Shown: positions 1 to 6,395 of the stretch, in pieces
Layout: every line of letters begins with the position of its first letter
Position numbering within the stretch: the stretch's first letter is position 1
Source: DASQJL01 sp036380835
Lineage (GTDB): Bacteria > Eisenbacteria > RBG-16-71-46 > SZUA-252
NCBI GenBank assembly: GCA_036380835.1
Contig: DASVDZ010000066.1
Location: 1 to 10,674 of the forward strand
Direction of reading: 5' to 3'
DNA: 10,674 nt
Made by a program: the position numbers and the translations under genes
Notes under the pieces: generated by a model
The model's database searches: none
The model's input: the letters and a program-made list of their open reading frames with translations, nothing else
What the model was told of the DNA's origin: nothing

Positions 1-96
1 GAAGGGGTTGAGGAGCAGCCAGAGGTGGAGGAAATCGCGGTCGTTCCCGGTGGCGAGCGGACGCTTTTCGGAGAGGGCTTCTGCGGTCATGGCCAT
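1..96 (-). CDS. 5' end of a probable membrane protein gene (partial)
   Basis: Reading leftward from an ATG at 96-94 gives an open frame that leaves the window at position 1. The visible residues begin MAMTAEALSEKRPL and continue into a hydrophobic run reading FLHLWLLLNPF. Most codons from 90 downward end in C or G, as in the other genes here, which supports real coding. A polar N-terminus followed by 'NDRDFLHLWLLLNP' resembles the start of a polytopic transporter such as an MFS permease, where an 'N-x-x-F-x-x-L-W' stretch leads into the first membrane helix. That function is an inference from about 30 residues. The start is uncertain. ATGs at 90-88 and 120-118 are in the same frame, the codons between 120 and 97 are less GC-biased, and no clear Shine-Dalgarno precedes any of them. 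Confidence 0.45.
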   Translation of the reverse strand, partial: MAMTAEALSEKRPLATGNDRDFLHLWLLLNPF

Positions 97-200
97 CGGA
101 GCCGGTCGATCCAGTCGCATAAGAGAAAAGCCGGAGTCGGTTCGTCCCGGCTCAGGCCTTCCATGGGGTGCCCGGCGACGGGGGGATCGCCGCGGACTTC

Positions 201-240
201 TGTAACTGCATTGACGCTAACAGATTGTACCGGCAAAGTC
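201..240. promoter_or_regulatory. AT-richer candidate promoter patch
   Basis: On the plus strand TTGACG at 211-216 matches five of six bases of a sigma-70 -35 box. The hexamer at the right distance (234-239, CAAAGT) is a poor -10. On the minus strand 224-229 reads TACAAT, a five-of-six -10 match, but it has no good -35. The local drop in GC between divergent genes supports a regulatory role, while neither hexamer pair is complete. An alternative sigma factor or a lineage-specific promoter would also fit. Confidence 0.3.
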
Positions 241-282
241 AAGGGGCCGCGGGGCGGGCGTCCGCGTGCGGCTCCCCACGAA

Positions 283-299
283 TCGTTGCAGTCGTTGCA
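283..299. repeat. Tandem 8-mer TCGTTGCA x2
   Basis: The octamer TCGTTGCA occurs at 283-290 and again at 292-299, giving a 9-bp period. It lies about 105 bases before the start codon at 404. Two close copies of an octamer upstream of a gene could be a direct-repeat operator, but chance is possible and no regulator is visible in the window. Confidence 0.3.
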
Positions 300-354
300 T
301 GGATGTCGCGCGAGGCGTAGCGTCTAGTCGAAGGTTGCCGGGACGTATCGTGTT

Positions 355-386
355 CCCCGCGCGCCGCACCCCGGTGGAGCGCGGGG
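355..386 (+). promoter_or_regulatory. Leader hairpin and Shine-Dalgarno before the barrel gene
   Basis: CCCCGCGC at 355-362 and GCGCGGGG at 379-386 form a perfect 8-bp stem. A small CACC/GGTG pairing is possible inside the 16-base loop. The stem ends five bases before GGAGG (392-396), which stands seven bases from the ATG at 404 and is the clearest ribosome binding site in the window. In the mRNA the hairpin would keep the leader upstream of the binding site folded. Whether it stabilises the transcript or regulates it cannot be told from sequence. Confidence 0.4.
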
Positions 387-403
387 ATGCTGGAGGAAGT
401 TCC

Positions 404-1063
404 ATGCGACGTCGCTTCGTTCCCGCCATGGCGCTCGCGCTCTCGTTCATCGCATGCCTCCTCGCGCCACCCTGCCTCGCGTCGGTCGGTCCCAGCTCGG
501 TGAGCCTGGCGATGGGACTCGCGCCCGACCTCGGCGATGTCTCGTCGTTCACGCCCGTCCCGTCGCTCGACCTGGCATGGCGCCTCGGCTCCCACGCGGC
601 CGTCCGATCGAGTGTCGGCTACTTGCAGGAGCGCCAGCGCTCCGACGTGATCCGCGGGCTGAGCTCGGCGGGGTATCTGCGCGATCTGACTTCCCCTTCG
701 TATGGATCGCCCATCGATCGAGCGCACTACGTTCCCGTGAGCGTGGGCCTTCGCCTCTACCTCGCGCAAAGGGGCGAGTCCTGGCGCGGACTCTTCATCG
801 AGGGAGCCCCGGCCGCGTACGTTGCCATGCTCCCGGCCCCGGACGCCGCGTATCACACGAGGCTGCTCGGGGGGGCCAGGGGGGCGATCGGCGCTCGATT
901 CGGCGCGGTCGACGGCTCGAGGGGCGAGCTCGGTATCGCTTATTACTACGCCGCGGGAACGGGCCAGGGCGCCCAGGTCGCGCCGGCCAGCGTTTCCCAC
1001 ACTCCGGTTCACGGCAGCTTCGACTCCTTCAGCGTCTATCTCGCGTTCGGATTCGGAGACTGA
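404..1063 (+). CDS. Putative outer-membrane beta-barrel protein, function unknown
   Basis: A 219-residue protein. The start at 404 is fixed by GGAGG at 392-396 with seven-base spacing and by a signal peptide immediately after it: MRRR, a hydrophobic stretch at residues 5-21, and a likely signal peptidase I site after CLA at 24-26. The mature protein alternates polar and hydrophobic residues in short segments. Examples are around 52-60 (VPSLDLAWR), 111-120 (PVSVGLRLYL), 157-167, 175-183 (ELGIAYYYA) and the very end, 208-217 (SFSVYLAFGF). Gly- and Pro-rich turns separate them. That pattern and size fit a small 8-10-stranded outer-membrane barrel. I recognise no specific family. The last residue is Asp rather than the usual Phe, although Phe-Gly-Phe lies just before it. 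A lipobox reading (FIAC at 15-18) is possible but weaker, because hydrophobic residues continue after it. It converges on the sprA-like gene. Confidence 0.8.
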   Translation: MRRRFVPAMALALSFIACLLAPPCLASVGPSSVSLAMGLAPDLGDVSSFTPVPSLDLAWRLGSHAAVRSSVGYLQERQRSDVIRGLSSAGYLRDLTSPSYGSPIDRAHYVPVSVGLRLYLAQRGESWRGLFIEGAPAAYVAMLPAPDAAYHTRLLGGARGAIGARFGAVDGSRGELGIAYYYAAGTGQGAQVAPASVSHTPVHGSFDSFSVYLAFGFGD

Positions 1064-1077
1064 CGGCTCGACGGCGG

Positions 1078-1104
1078 GGGCGCCGCGGCGTCGTCGCGGC
1101 GCCC
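1078..1104. terminator. GC-rich hairpin between convergent genes
   Basis: GGGCGCCGCG at 1078-1087 and CGCGGCGCCC at 1095-1104 form a perfect 10-bp stem around a 7-base loop. It starts 15 bases after the stop of the barrel gene and touches the last base of the opposing sprA-like stop codon (TAG read from 1106 to 1104). A perfect stem can serve transcripts from both sides. There is no T-run on either side, so it is not a classical intrinsic terminator. It may act with Rho or as a 3'-end stabiliser. Confidence 0.5.
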
Positions 1105-4100
1105 TACTTGACCAGCACCATCCTTCGCGTCAGCGACGCGCCTCCCGCCTCCAGACGGAAGAAATAGATCCCCGACGGCACGGGTCGGTCGCCCGCGTCG
1201 CGCCCGTTCCAGACGGCCTCGCGCGTGCCCGCGATCTGTGCCCGGTTCACCAGCTCCCGAACGAACCGTCCCTGCACGTCGAAGATCACGAGGCGCACGC
1301 GCATCTCCGCCGGCAGGCTGTACGAAATCGTCGTGCTCGGATTGAACGGGTTGGGATGGTTCTGACGGAGCACGACGCGGACCGGCGATGGGGCGCCGCT
1401 GGAATCACCGAACGAGAGCCTCCCGATCTGGAGTCGAAGCGGCGCGGTCATGCCGTCCAGCCAGAGCCGGCTCGCCTGGATGCCCTCCCATGAAGGCGAC
1501 CCGATTCGCTCATACGTCGAATCGACGATCGGAATCCGGAACAGCCGCCAGCCGTTCCCGGCCGAGTTGCTCGTCACGACGGGATATCCGGCGTATTGCT
1601 TCGGAACGTCCACGGCGACGAACTGGCTGTCCGAGAGGTCCAGGGTGAATTCGAAGTAGTCGTTCACCAGGTCGAGGAACCGGTTGCGGTTCAAGTCCTC
1701 GGTGTCGGGCTGCGCGTTCGGGTCTCCGGTCGCGTTCTTCTCGGTGTTGTTGATGCCCGAGAAGTCGTTCGAGCCGGTCGCGTACCGGTAGTCGTCCCGG
1801 TTCGGGTCGGGATTCGTGCTGGCGTCGTACCCCGGCTCCTGGGGGTCCGCGACCCCGTCGAGCCCGGTATCCTCGTCGAAGCGGAGCTGGTTGTCGCCGT
1901 CCTTGTCCTCGGTGTCCAGCTTCCCGTTGGGCGGCGTGTTCTTGTCCCAGTACGCGTCCTCGCTCACCCGCCCGAAGTCGACGTGGAGCATCGCCTTCGT
2001 GAGCGTGTGGTCGGCCCGGAAGTCGTTCACCCAGACCTCCACGAACTGCACCTTCGTCAGGTCCTGTCCGACCGTCGAGAGCGCCTGCGTGATCCCGGTC
2101 CAGTCCTCGGGCCCCATCGCCGTCTCGTTCGGGGGCGGGTCGACGTCCATCTGGAGCGTCTGATGCTCGTTCTTCCCCCCCTCGTCGTCCCTTAGGACCG
2201 GCTTCAGGTCGTGCTCCTGGACGCTCCCGGGCTTCGGCGCGTGCCACTGGATCACGGCGTGGTCGGCGACCAGGGTGTCCTTGGCCGGCTCGAGGCCCGC
2301 CGCGGTGGGGACGCTGCTCCAGAACCACTGGGACCTAAGGAGCGAGATCGTGCTCGACTCGCGGTTTCCCTCCATGTCGTCGATGAACGCCTCCCCCTTG
2401 GTGTTCGGGTTCGGGATGCTGGTCGAGACGTTCCCCTGGATGTTGAGCGCGGAGGGCTGGCTGGTCCGGACGCCGGGGACGCTGTTCGCGAGCTGCGTCA
2501 TCCAGACGGGCCGGAACGAGAGCACGGTCGAGAGATCGCCGAGCATGGACGTCGCCGGCTCCTCCCCGAGCTTCACGTTCTGCTCCTGGGCGCCGCGGCT
2601 CTCGTAGAGCACGCTCGAGGAGAAGGAAAGGTTGGCCGCCGGGTTGTACGACGTGGAGAAGCCGAGGAGCGTCCGCTGCACCTGCCCCACGCCGGGCGCG
2701 AACGAGTAGTCGACCGTGACCACCTGGTCGGGTCCGGGAGGGCGGAGGAACGTGATCTGCCCCGTGTCGTAGTCGATCTGGTAGTCCGTGTCCCGCTTCT
2801 TCGGCACGCCGTCGACCTTCACGATCTCCGATCCCTCGAGGATGTTGAACCGGCCGACGAAGTAGCCGTTCCGGCTGCTCTTGAACTGCGCGTCGATGTA
2901 GTAGCGGCTGTCGGTGGACGGGTTGACGTTCTTCCGAAAGTAGACGATCGGGTTGGCCGTCTCGTTCGGATCGCCCGGGACCTCGGCGGGGCGGAGCTTG
3001 TTCCGCCCCGGGTCGTTGAGGCAGAAGATGCCGAAGTCGTTTCCCGCGCAAAGGCCGCGGGGCCAGGCCACCGGATCGTAGGGGTTGAGATCGGGGAAGA
3101 AGACGATCCCCCGCTCGAGGTCGATGTACTGCGGATCGATCTGGCCGTCGGGCGCGTTGACCCCTCCCGGGCCCTTCTGGTCCAGTCCGAGCATCTTCAT
3201 GTAGGCGGTGCCGTCCAGGTTGTCGGGATCGGTCGCCTGGGCGTTATCGGTCTTCCGGATCTTGAAGGTGAGCGTTTCGAGGGAGATGTTCTGGGCGCCG
3301 AGGTTGTAGAAGTTCCGGAGCTCGAGCGGGAGCGTCGGGTACCAGGCGCTCGTGGTGTCGTAGTCCGCGCCGGAAGCACCACCCGTCCCGATATCCTCGG
3401 CCTTTGGCTTGATCATCTTCACGAGCAGCGTGTCGACCACCTTTCCGTCAGGACCCGGCGCCCCCGGAATGGTGCCCCCGACGGTCACGTGATTATTGGG
3501 ATCCGTCTTGTCCACGTACTGGACCCCCAGGGTTTGTACGTCCTGGAGCGGCACCGTGAGGCGGATCACCGGGATCTTGAGGCCGTTGTCGAGGACCCAG
3601 AGATCGTCCTGGATGACGTAGTCCGTCTGCGGCTGGAGCTGCTGGAAAAACCCAAAGATCTGGGGGTTCGTGGGGCTCTCGGGCCGGGTCGGGTCGAGGC
3701 GCCCAAATCCCACCGCCTCCCCAGTGTTGTTGTTGGTGTTCTGGTCGTCCTTCCAGATCTTGAGCGTTCCGTAGTCGATGTTCGCCGCGTGGTCGGTGAT
3801 GAAGAAGTACTGGTGCTTGATGTAGTCGAGGTCGCGGACCAGGACGCGCGTGAGGTCGCCGGAGGGGGTGAAGCGCGCGGTCTCGCTCTTCCCCTCCTGC
3901 TTGCTCGCGATCGTGGTCACGTCGACGTTCCCGAGCTTCGCCACCGTCTTGACGCCGAAGAGCCCGTCCTGGCGGATCGAGGCGCCGGCGAGGGAGAGGT
4001 TGGTGTTCCCCAGCTCCACCGACTTGATCATGTCGTCGTCGTCCCCCTCGTAGCGGAGCTTCACCTTGTTGTCGAGGGAGGTCTGGACGTTGCTCGACTG

Positions 4101-4766
4101 GTCGACGTCGACCTTGATCTTGTCCCCGATCGAGCCGGTCAGGTTGACGTTCAGCTCCTGCTTCATCTCGAAGGAGGGGAAGGCGCTCTGCTTCTGCGCC
4201 TCGGTCTGGATCGTCGGGCTCGCGGTCCAGTCGCTGTTCCCGGCGAGCGAGATGTTCTCGCTCCCGGAGATCTCGATGTTGGGGGCGCCGTCCCCGACGA
4301 TGGAGCGGACGGCCTTCGGGAGCTGGACCGGAAGCTCGACGCGGAAGAGGCCCTTCTGCGGCCCGGTCCCACGCTGCATCGAGCGGGTGCTCCGCATCGA
4401 CTCCTTCCAGAGGCGGCGGGTGGTCCGCTCGGAGAGGAGTGCGGCGTACTCGGAGTTCGACGCGACGATCGGGTCGCGGATCTCGACGTCCCCCTGGCGG
4501 AACGACTCGCGGACCCGGCCCGAGGCGGGGTCGATGGTCACCGACACGGTCGGCGCGCCGTCGGTGGGGAGCCCCCCCATGTTGGCGAGGCGGAGGCGCC
4601 AGGCGGTCGGCAGATCGGGAATCTCGTCGGCGAGGGGCTGGATCCACTCGGTGGAGTCCGGGACGGCGCGGAAGCGAAGCTCGGCCCAGGCCGGGGCGGG
4701 AGCCCAAACGGCCAGGCCCGTGCCGGCCAGCCCCAGCAGGAGCCCGGCCCTCATCTTTCGACGCAT
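1104..4766 (-). CDS. sprA: SprA-like surface/translocon protein with C-terminal FlgD-like sorting tail
   Basis: A 1220-residue protein. I start it at the ATG at 4766 because MRRKMRAGLLLGLAG...APAWA is a good signal peptide cleaved near residue 28. An in-frame ATG at 4853 would put 29 charged residues before it, and ATG 4754 is also possible. No start has a strong Shine-Dalgarno. Residues about 160-300 carry SprA hallmarks: 'GSENISLAGN', 'LTGSIGDKIKVDVD', 'DNKVKLRYEGDDDDMIKSVE' and 'DGLFGVKT'. Residues 615-690 include the 'FNILEGSEIVKVDG...YQIDYDTGQITFL' repeat unit, and 795-800 reads IDDMEG, the family's IDD-x-EG motif. Residues 900-1120 resemble the jelly-roll segment, with an acidic Asp/Asn-rich insert. 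Residues 1133-1220 are a FlgD-like/type IX sorting domain (NHPNPFNPSTTISYSL ... PSGIYFFRL). In Flavobacterium SprA is the roughly 2400-residue outer-membrane channel of type IX secretion. This one is about half that length, so a channel role is doubtful and a secreted surface protein is equally possible. Confidence 0.82.
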   Translation of the reverse strand: MRRKMRAGLLLGLAGTGLAVWAPAPAWAELRFRAVPDSTEWIQPLADEIPDLPTAWRLRLANMGGLPTDGAPTVSVTIDPASGRVRESFRQGDVEIRDPIVASNSEYAALLSERTTRRLWKESMRSTRSMQRGTGPQKGLFRVELPVQLPKAVRSIVGDGAPNIEISGSENISLAGNSDWTASPTIQTEAQKQSAFPSFEMKQELNVNLTGSIGDKIKVDVDQSSNVQTSLDNKVKLRYEGDDDDMIKSVELGNTNLSLAGASIRQDGLFGVKTVAKLGNVDVTTIASKQEGKSETARFTPSGDLTRVLVRDLDYIKHQYFFITDHAANIDYGTLKIWKDDQNTNNNTGEAVGFGRLDPTRPESPTNPQIFGFFQQLQPQTDYVIQDDLWVLDNGLKIPVIRLTVPLQDVQTLGVQYVDKTDPNNHVTVGGTIPGAPGPDGKVVDTLLVKMIKPKAEDIGTGGASGADYDTTSAWYPTLPLELRNFYNLGAQNISLETLTFKIRKTDNAQATDPDNLDGTAYMKMLGLDQKGPGGVNAPDGQIDPQYIDLERGIVFFPDLNPYDPVAWPRGLCAGNDFGIFCLNDPGRNKLRPAEVPGDPNETANPIVYFRKNVNPSTDSRYYIDAQFKSSRNGYFVGRFNILEGSEIVKVDGVPKKRDTDYQIDYDTGQITFLRPPGPDQVVTVDYSFAPGVGQVQRTLLGFSTSYNPAANLSFSSSVLYESRGAQEQNVKLGEEPATSMLGDLSTVLSFRPVWMTQLANSVPGVRTSQPSALNIQGNVSTSIPNPNTKGEAFIDDMEGNRESSTISLLRSQWFWSSVPTAAGLEPAKDTLVADHAVIQWHAPKPGSVQEHDLKPVLRDDEGGKNEHQTLQMDVDPPPNETAMGPEDWTGITQALSTVGQDLTKVQFVEVWVNDFRADHTLTKAMLHVDFGRVSEDAYWDKNTPPNGKLDTEDKDGDNQLRFDEDTGLDGVADPQEPGYDASTNPDPNRDDYRYATGSNDFSGINNTEKNATGDPNAQPDTEDLNRNRFLDLVNDYFEFTLDLSDSQFVAVDVPKQYAGYPVVTSNSAGNGWRLFRIPIVDSTYERIGSPSWEGIQASRLWLDGMTAPLRLQIGRLSFGDSSGAPSPVRVVLRQNHPNPFNPSTTISYSLPAEMRVRLVIFDVQGRFVRELVNRAQIAGTREAVWNGRDAGDRPVPSGIYFFRLEAGGASLTRRMVLVK

Positions 4767-4798
4767 GATGGCATTCGGTGCGCGGTGTCCTGGATGTA

Positions 4799-4810
4799 GG
4801 GGGATCCCCC
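4799..4810. repeat. 12-bp perfect palindrome GGGGGATCCCCC
   Basis: The perfect palindrome GGGGGATCCCCC lies 33 bases upstream of the chosen sprA-like start, in its probable leader or promoter region. As RNA it gives only a 4-bp stem with a GATC loop. As DNA it could be a dimeric repressor site. In sequence this GC-rich a chance origin is quite possible. Confidence 0.3.
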
Positions 4811-4908
4811 GCCAATGGAGGTTGCGACGAACGTTAAACCCCCCGGCGACCATGAAGTTCGGGTCGATTTCGGGGCTGCCGGGAGGGGCCAGCCCGGCCG
4901 AGGCGCGG

Positions 4909-4938
4909 TTGCGTCCGGTCCGCCGGGCTCCCTATACT
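4909..4938 (+). promoter_or_regulatory. Candidate sigma-70-like promoter for lptFG
   Basis: TATACT at 4933-4938 matches five of six bases of the -10 consensus and stands out as an AT island in very GC-rich sequence. TTGCGT at 4909-4914 is a partial -35 (TTG conserved) with an 18-bp spacer. Transcription would start near 4945 and leave a leader of about 38 bases before the ATG at 4983. The position is exactly right for lptF. The Shine-Dalgarno before that ATG is weak. No equally good promoter was found for the divergent sprA-like gene in the 216-bp gap. Confidence 0.5.
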
Positions 4939-4982
4939 GGCCCCACGGACACCCCACGACCCGCCCCACCCGAACGAGTCGA

Positions 4983-6395
4983 ATGAGAATACTGGAACGA
5001 TACGTCCTCCGCGAGCACCTCTTCCCCTTCGTCCTGGGGTTCAGCGTGGTCATCTTCCTGCTGACCCTCGACTTCCTGTTCGACCTGGTCGACCTGGCCG
5101 TGGGGAAGGGGATCAGCATCGGGATCGTCCTCGAGCTCTTCGTGCTCTCCCTGGGGTACATGGTCGCCCTCGCCTTCCCGTGTGCCGTGCTGATCGCCTG
5201 CCTGGCGACGTTCGGCCGGCTGTCGCAGGACAACGAGATCTCCGCCATGCGCTCGAACGGCGTGAACCTGCTCCGCGTCATCTCGGCGCCGCTCGCGGCG
5301 GCGGGAGTCCTGGCCGTGCTCCTCGTGCTCTTCAACAACCACGTCCTCCCCGAGTCGAACCACGCCCTCGCGAACCTCATGGCCGACGTGGGACGGAAGC
5401 GCCCCACCACGCAGATCACCGAGGGGGTCTTCATCGACGGCTTCGTGGGATACAACATCTTCGTCGAGAAGGTGGACAACCGGACGAATCAGATCCGCGG
5501 CGTGAAGATCTACCAGCTCAACTCGAACGCCCGGCCGACGACGATCCTGGCCGACTGGGGCCTGATCCACAACAGCCCGGACGGGCGGGTCATGACGCTG
5601 GAGCTTCACGACGGGGAGATCCACGAGGTCCCGCCCAACGACGACGAGCGGACCTACCGGAGGCTCCAGTTCAAGACCCACGTCATCAATATTCGGAATC
5701 CGGGGGCCGATCTGGAGCGGCACGACCGCGAGGTGCGCGGCGACCGGGAGATGACCCTGGGCATGATGCGTGACAACATCCGACGCATTCGCACCGACTT
5801 GGGGCGGATGGTCGCCGGACGGGACGAGATCTTGAAAGGGGCCGGGTTCGGCTCCTACGACGAGTTCGTGCGCGCCGCCGTCCCGAGGCAGCCCCCTCGC
5901 GGGGTGGGGGCGTGGCTCCGCGGCGCCCTGCGGGCCCTCTCCTCGGTCGGCCCGTGGGCCGCCGAGCCGCCCCAGGCCGTGAAGCGGACCCCGGCCATCT
6001 CCCCCTTCACGATGGACGCGATCCAGATGCGGGAGCTGGAGATCGACGCGCTTCGGCGACGGCTCGACAGCCTCGAGGTCGAGGTGCAGAAGAAGTTCTC
6101 GATCCCGGCGGCCTGCCTCGTCTTCGTGCTGGTCGGCGCGCCGCTCGGGATGCGCGCGCGGCGGAGCGGCATCGCCGTGGCGTTCCTCTCGATCCTCTTC
6201 TTCGTCTTCTACTATCTCTGCCTGGCGGGCGGCGAGGAGCTGGCCGACCGGGAGCTCCTCTCGCCCTGGTTCGCCATGTGGGCGCCGAACATCGTGATCG
6301 GCGCCATCGGCCTGGTGCTGACCCTCCAGGCGGCGGAGCTGATCCGCCGGCCGAGGCGGCGGCGGCCGCGCCGGCCCCGGGCGATGCCCGCGTGA
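4983..6395 (+). CDS. lptF: LPS export system permease LptF (LptF/LptG family)
   Basis: A 470-residue inner-membrane permease. LptF and LptG form the membrane core of the LptB2FG ABC transporter, which extracts lipopolysaccharide and passes it to LptC/LptA. The ATG at 4983 gives the family opening 'MRILERYVLREHLFPF'. Earlier in-frame residues back to 4815 are Pro/Gly/Arg-rich and not family-like. Predicted helices lie at about 13-39, 47-77, 99-118, 373-391, 396-414 and 430-452. The loop after helix 2 holds the conserved 'LSQDNEISAMRSNGV' (80-94), the coupling segment facing LptB. Residues about 140-245 form the periplasmic beta-jellyroll. Between it and helix 4 there is an extra block of about 120 residues (246-371) with predicted charged helices, making the protein longer than the usual 350-370. 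The C-terminus is an Arg/Pro tail (455-466, nine Arg of twelve). The F versus G assignment rests on gene order. Confidence 0.88.
   Translation: MRILERYVLREHLFPFVLGFSVVIFLLTLDFLFDLVDLAVGKGISIGIVLELFVLSLGYMVALAFPCAVLIACLATFGRLSQDNEISAMRSNGVNLLRVISAPLAAAGVLAVLLVLFNNHVLPESNHALANLMADVGRKRPTTQITEGVFIDGFVGYNIFVEKVDNRTNQIRGVKIYQLNSNARPTTILADWGLIHNSPDGRVMTLELHDGEIHEVPPNDDERTYRRLQFKTHVINIRNPGADLERHDREVRGDREMTLGMMRDNIRRIRTDLGRMVAGRDEILKGAGFGSYDEFVRAAVPRQPPRGVGAWLRGALRALSSVGPWAAEPPQAVKRTPAISPFTMDAIQMRELEIDALRRRLDSLEVEVQKKFSIPAACLVFVLVGAPLGMRARRSGIAVAFLSILFFVFYYLCLAGGEELADRELLSPWFAMWAPNIVIGAIGLVLTLQAAELIRRPRRRRPRRPRAMPA

Larger units (their letters stand above)
97..403. other. Divergent intergenic region
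   Basis: About 300 bases lie between the minus-strand partial gene and the plus-strand barrel-like gene, and I see no convincing gene in them. They contain a patch around 199-240 that is clearly AT-richer than its surroundings, a short tandem repeat at 283-299 and a hairpin at 355-386. Because the flanking genes diverge, promoters for both should lie here. The open frames crossing the region are rich in Arg, Gly and Pro, lack a ribosome binding site and look like non-coding GC-rich sequence. Confidence 0.6.

Noticed and set aside
8..327. Plus-strand frames at the left edge (8-205 and 25-327)
   Set aside because: Neither has a ribosome binding site or family-like sequence, and they run through an intergenic region. 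The minus-strand frame from 96 has better codon bias and a membrane-protein-like start.
239..1012. Minus-strand 257-codon frame opposite the barrel gene
   Set aside because: It is Arg/Gly/Ala-rich with no ribosome binding site or motifs, whereas the plus-strand frame has a strong Shine-Dalgarno and a signal peptide.
2211..4799. Plus-strand 862-codon open frame opposite the sprA-like gene
   Set aside because: Its composition is the Val/Arg/Asp/Gly/Leu-rich pattern produced by the complement of GC-biased codons. It has no recognisable domain or ribosome binding site, while the minus-strand frame has a signal peptide and family motifs throughout.
3493..4815. Minus-strand 440-codon frame in another phase within the sprA-like gene
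   Set aside because: It is rich in Arg, Gly, Pro and Ala with no motifs and overlaps a clearly real coding frame. This is typical shadow reading in GC-rich DNA.
4767..4853. Longer sprA-like N-terminus starting at ATG 4853
   Set aside because: It would place 29 polar and charged residues before an otherwise excellent signal peptide, and no Shine-Dalgarno precedes it.
4815..4982. Longer LptF N-terminus starting at ATG 4815
   Set aside because: The extra 56 residues are Gly/Pro/Arg-rich and unlike the family, and they cover the candidate promoter. The family opening starts exactly at 4983.
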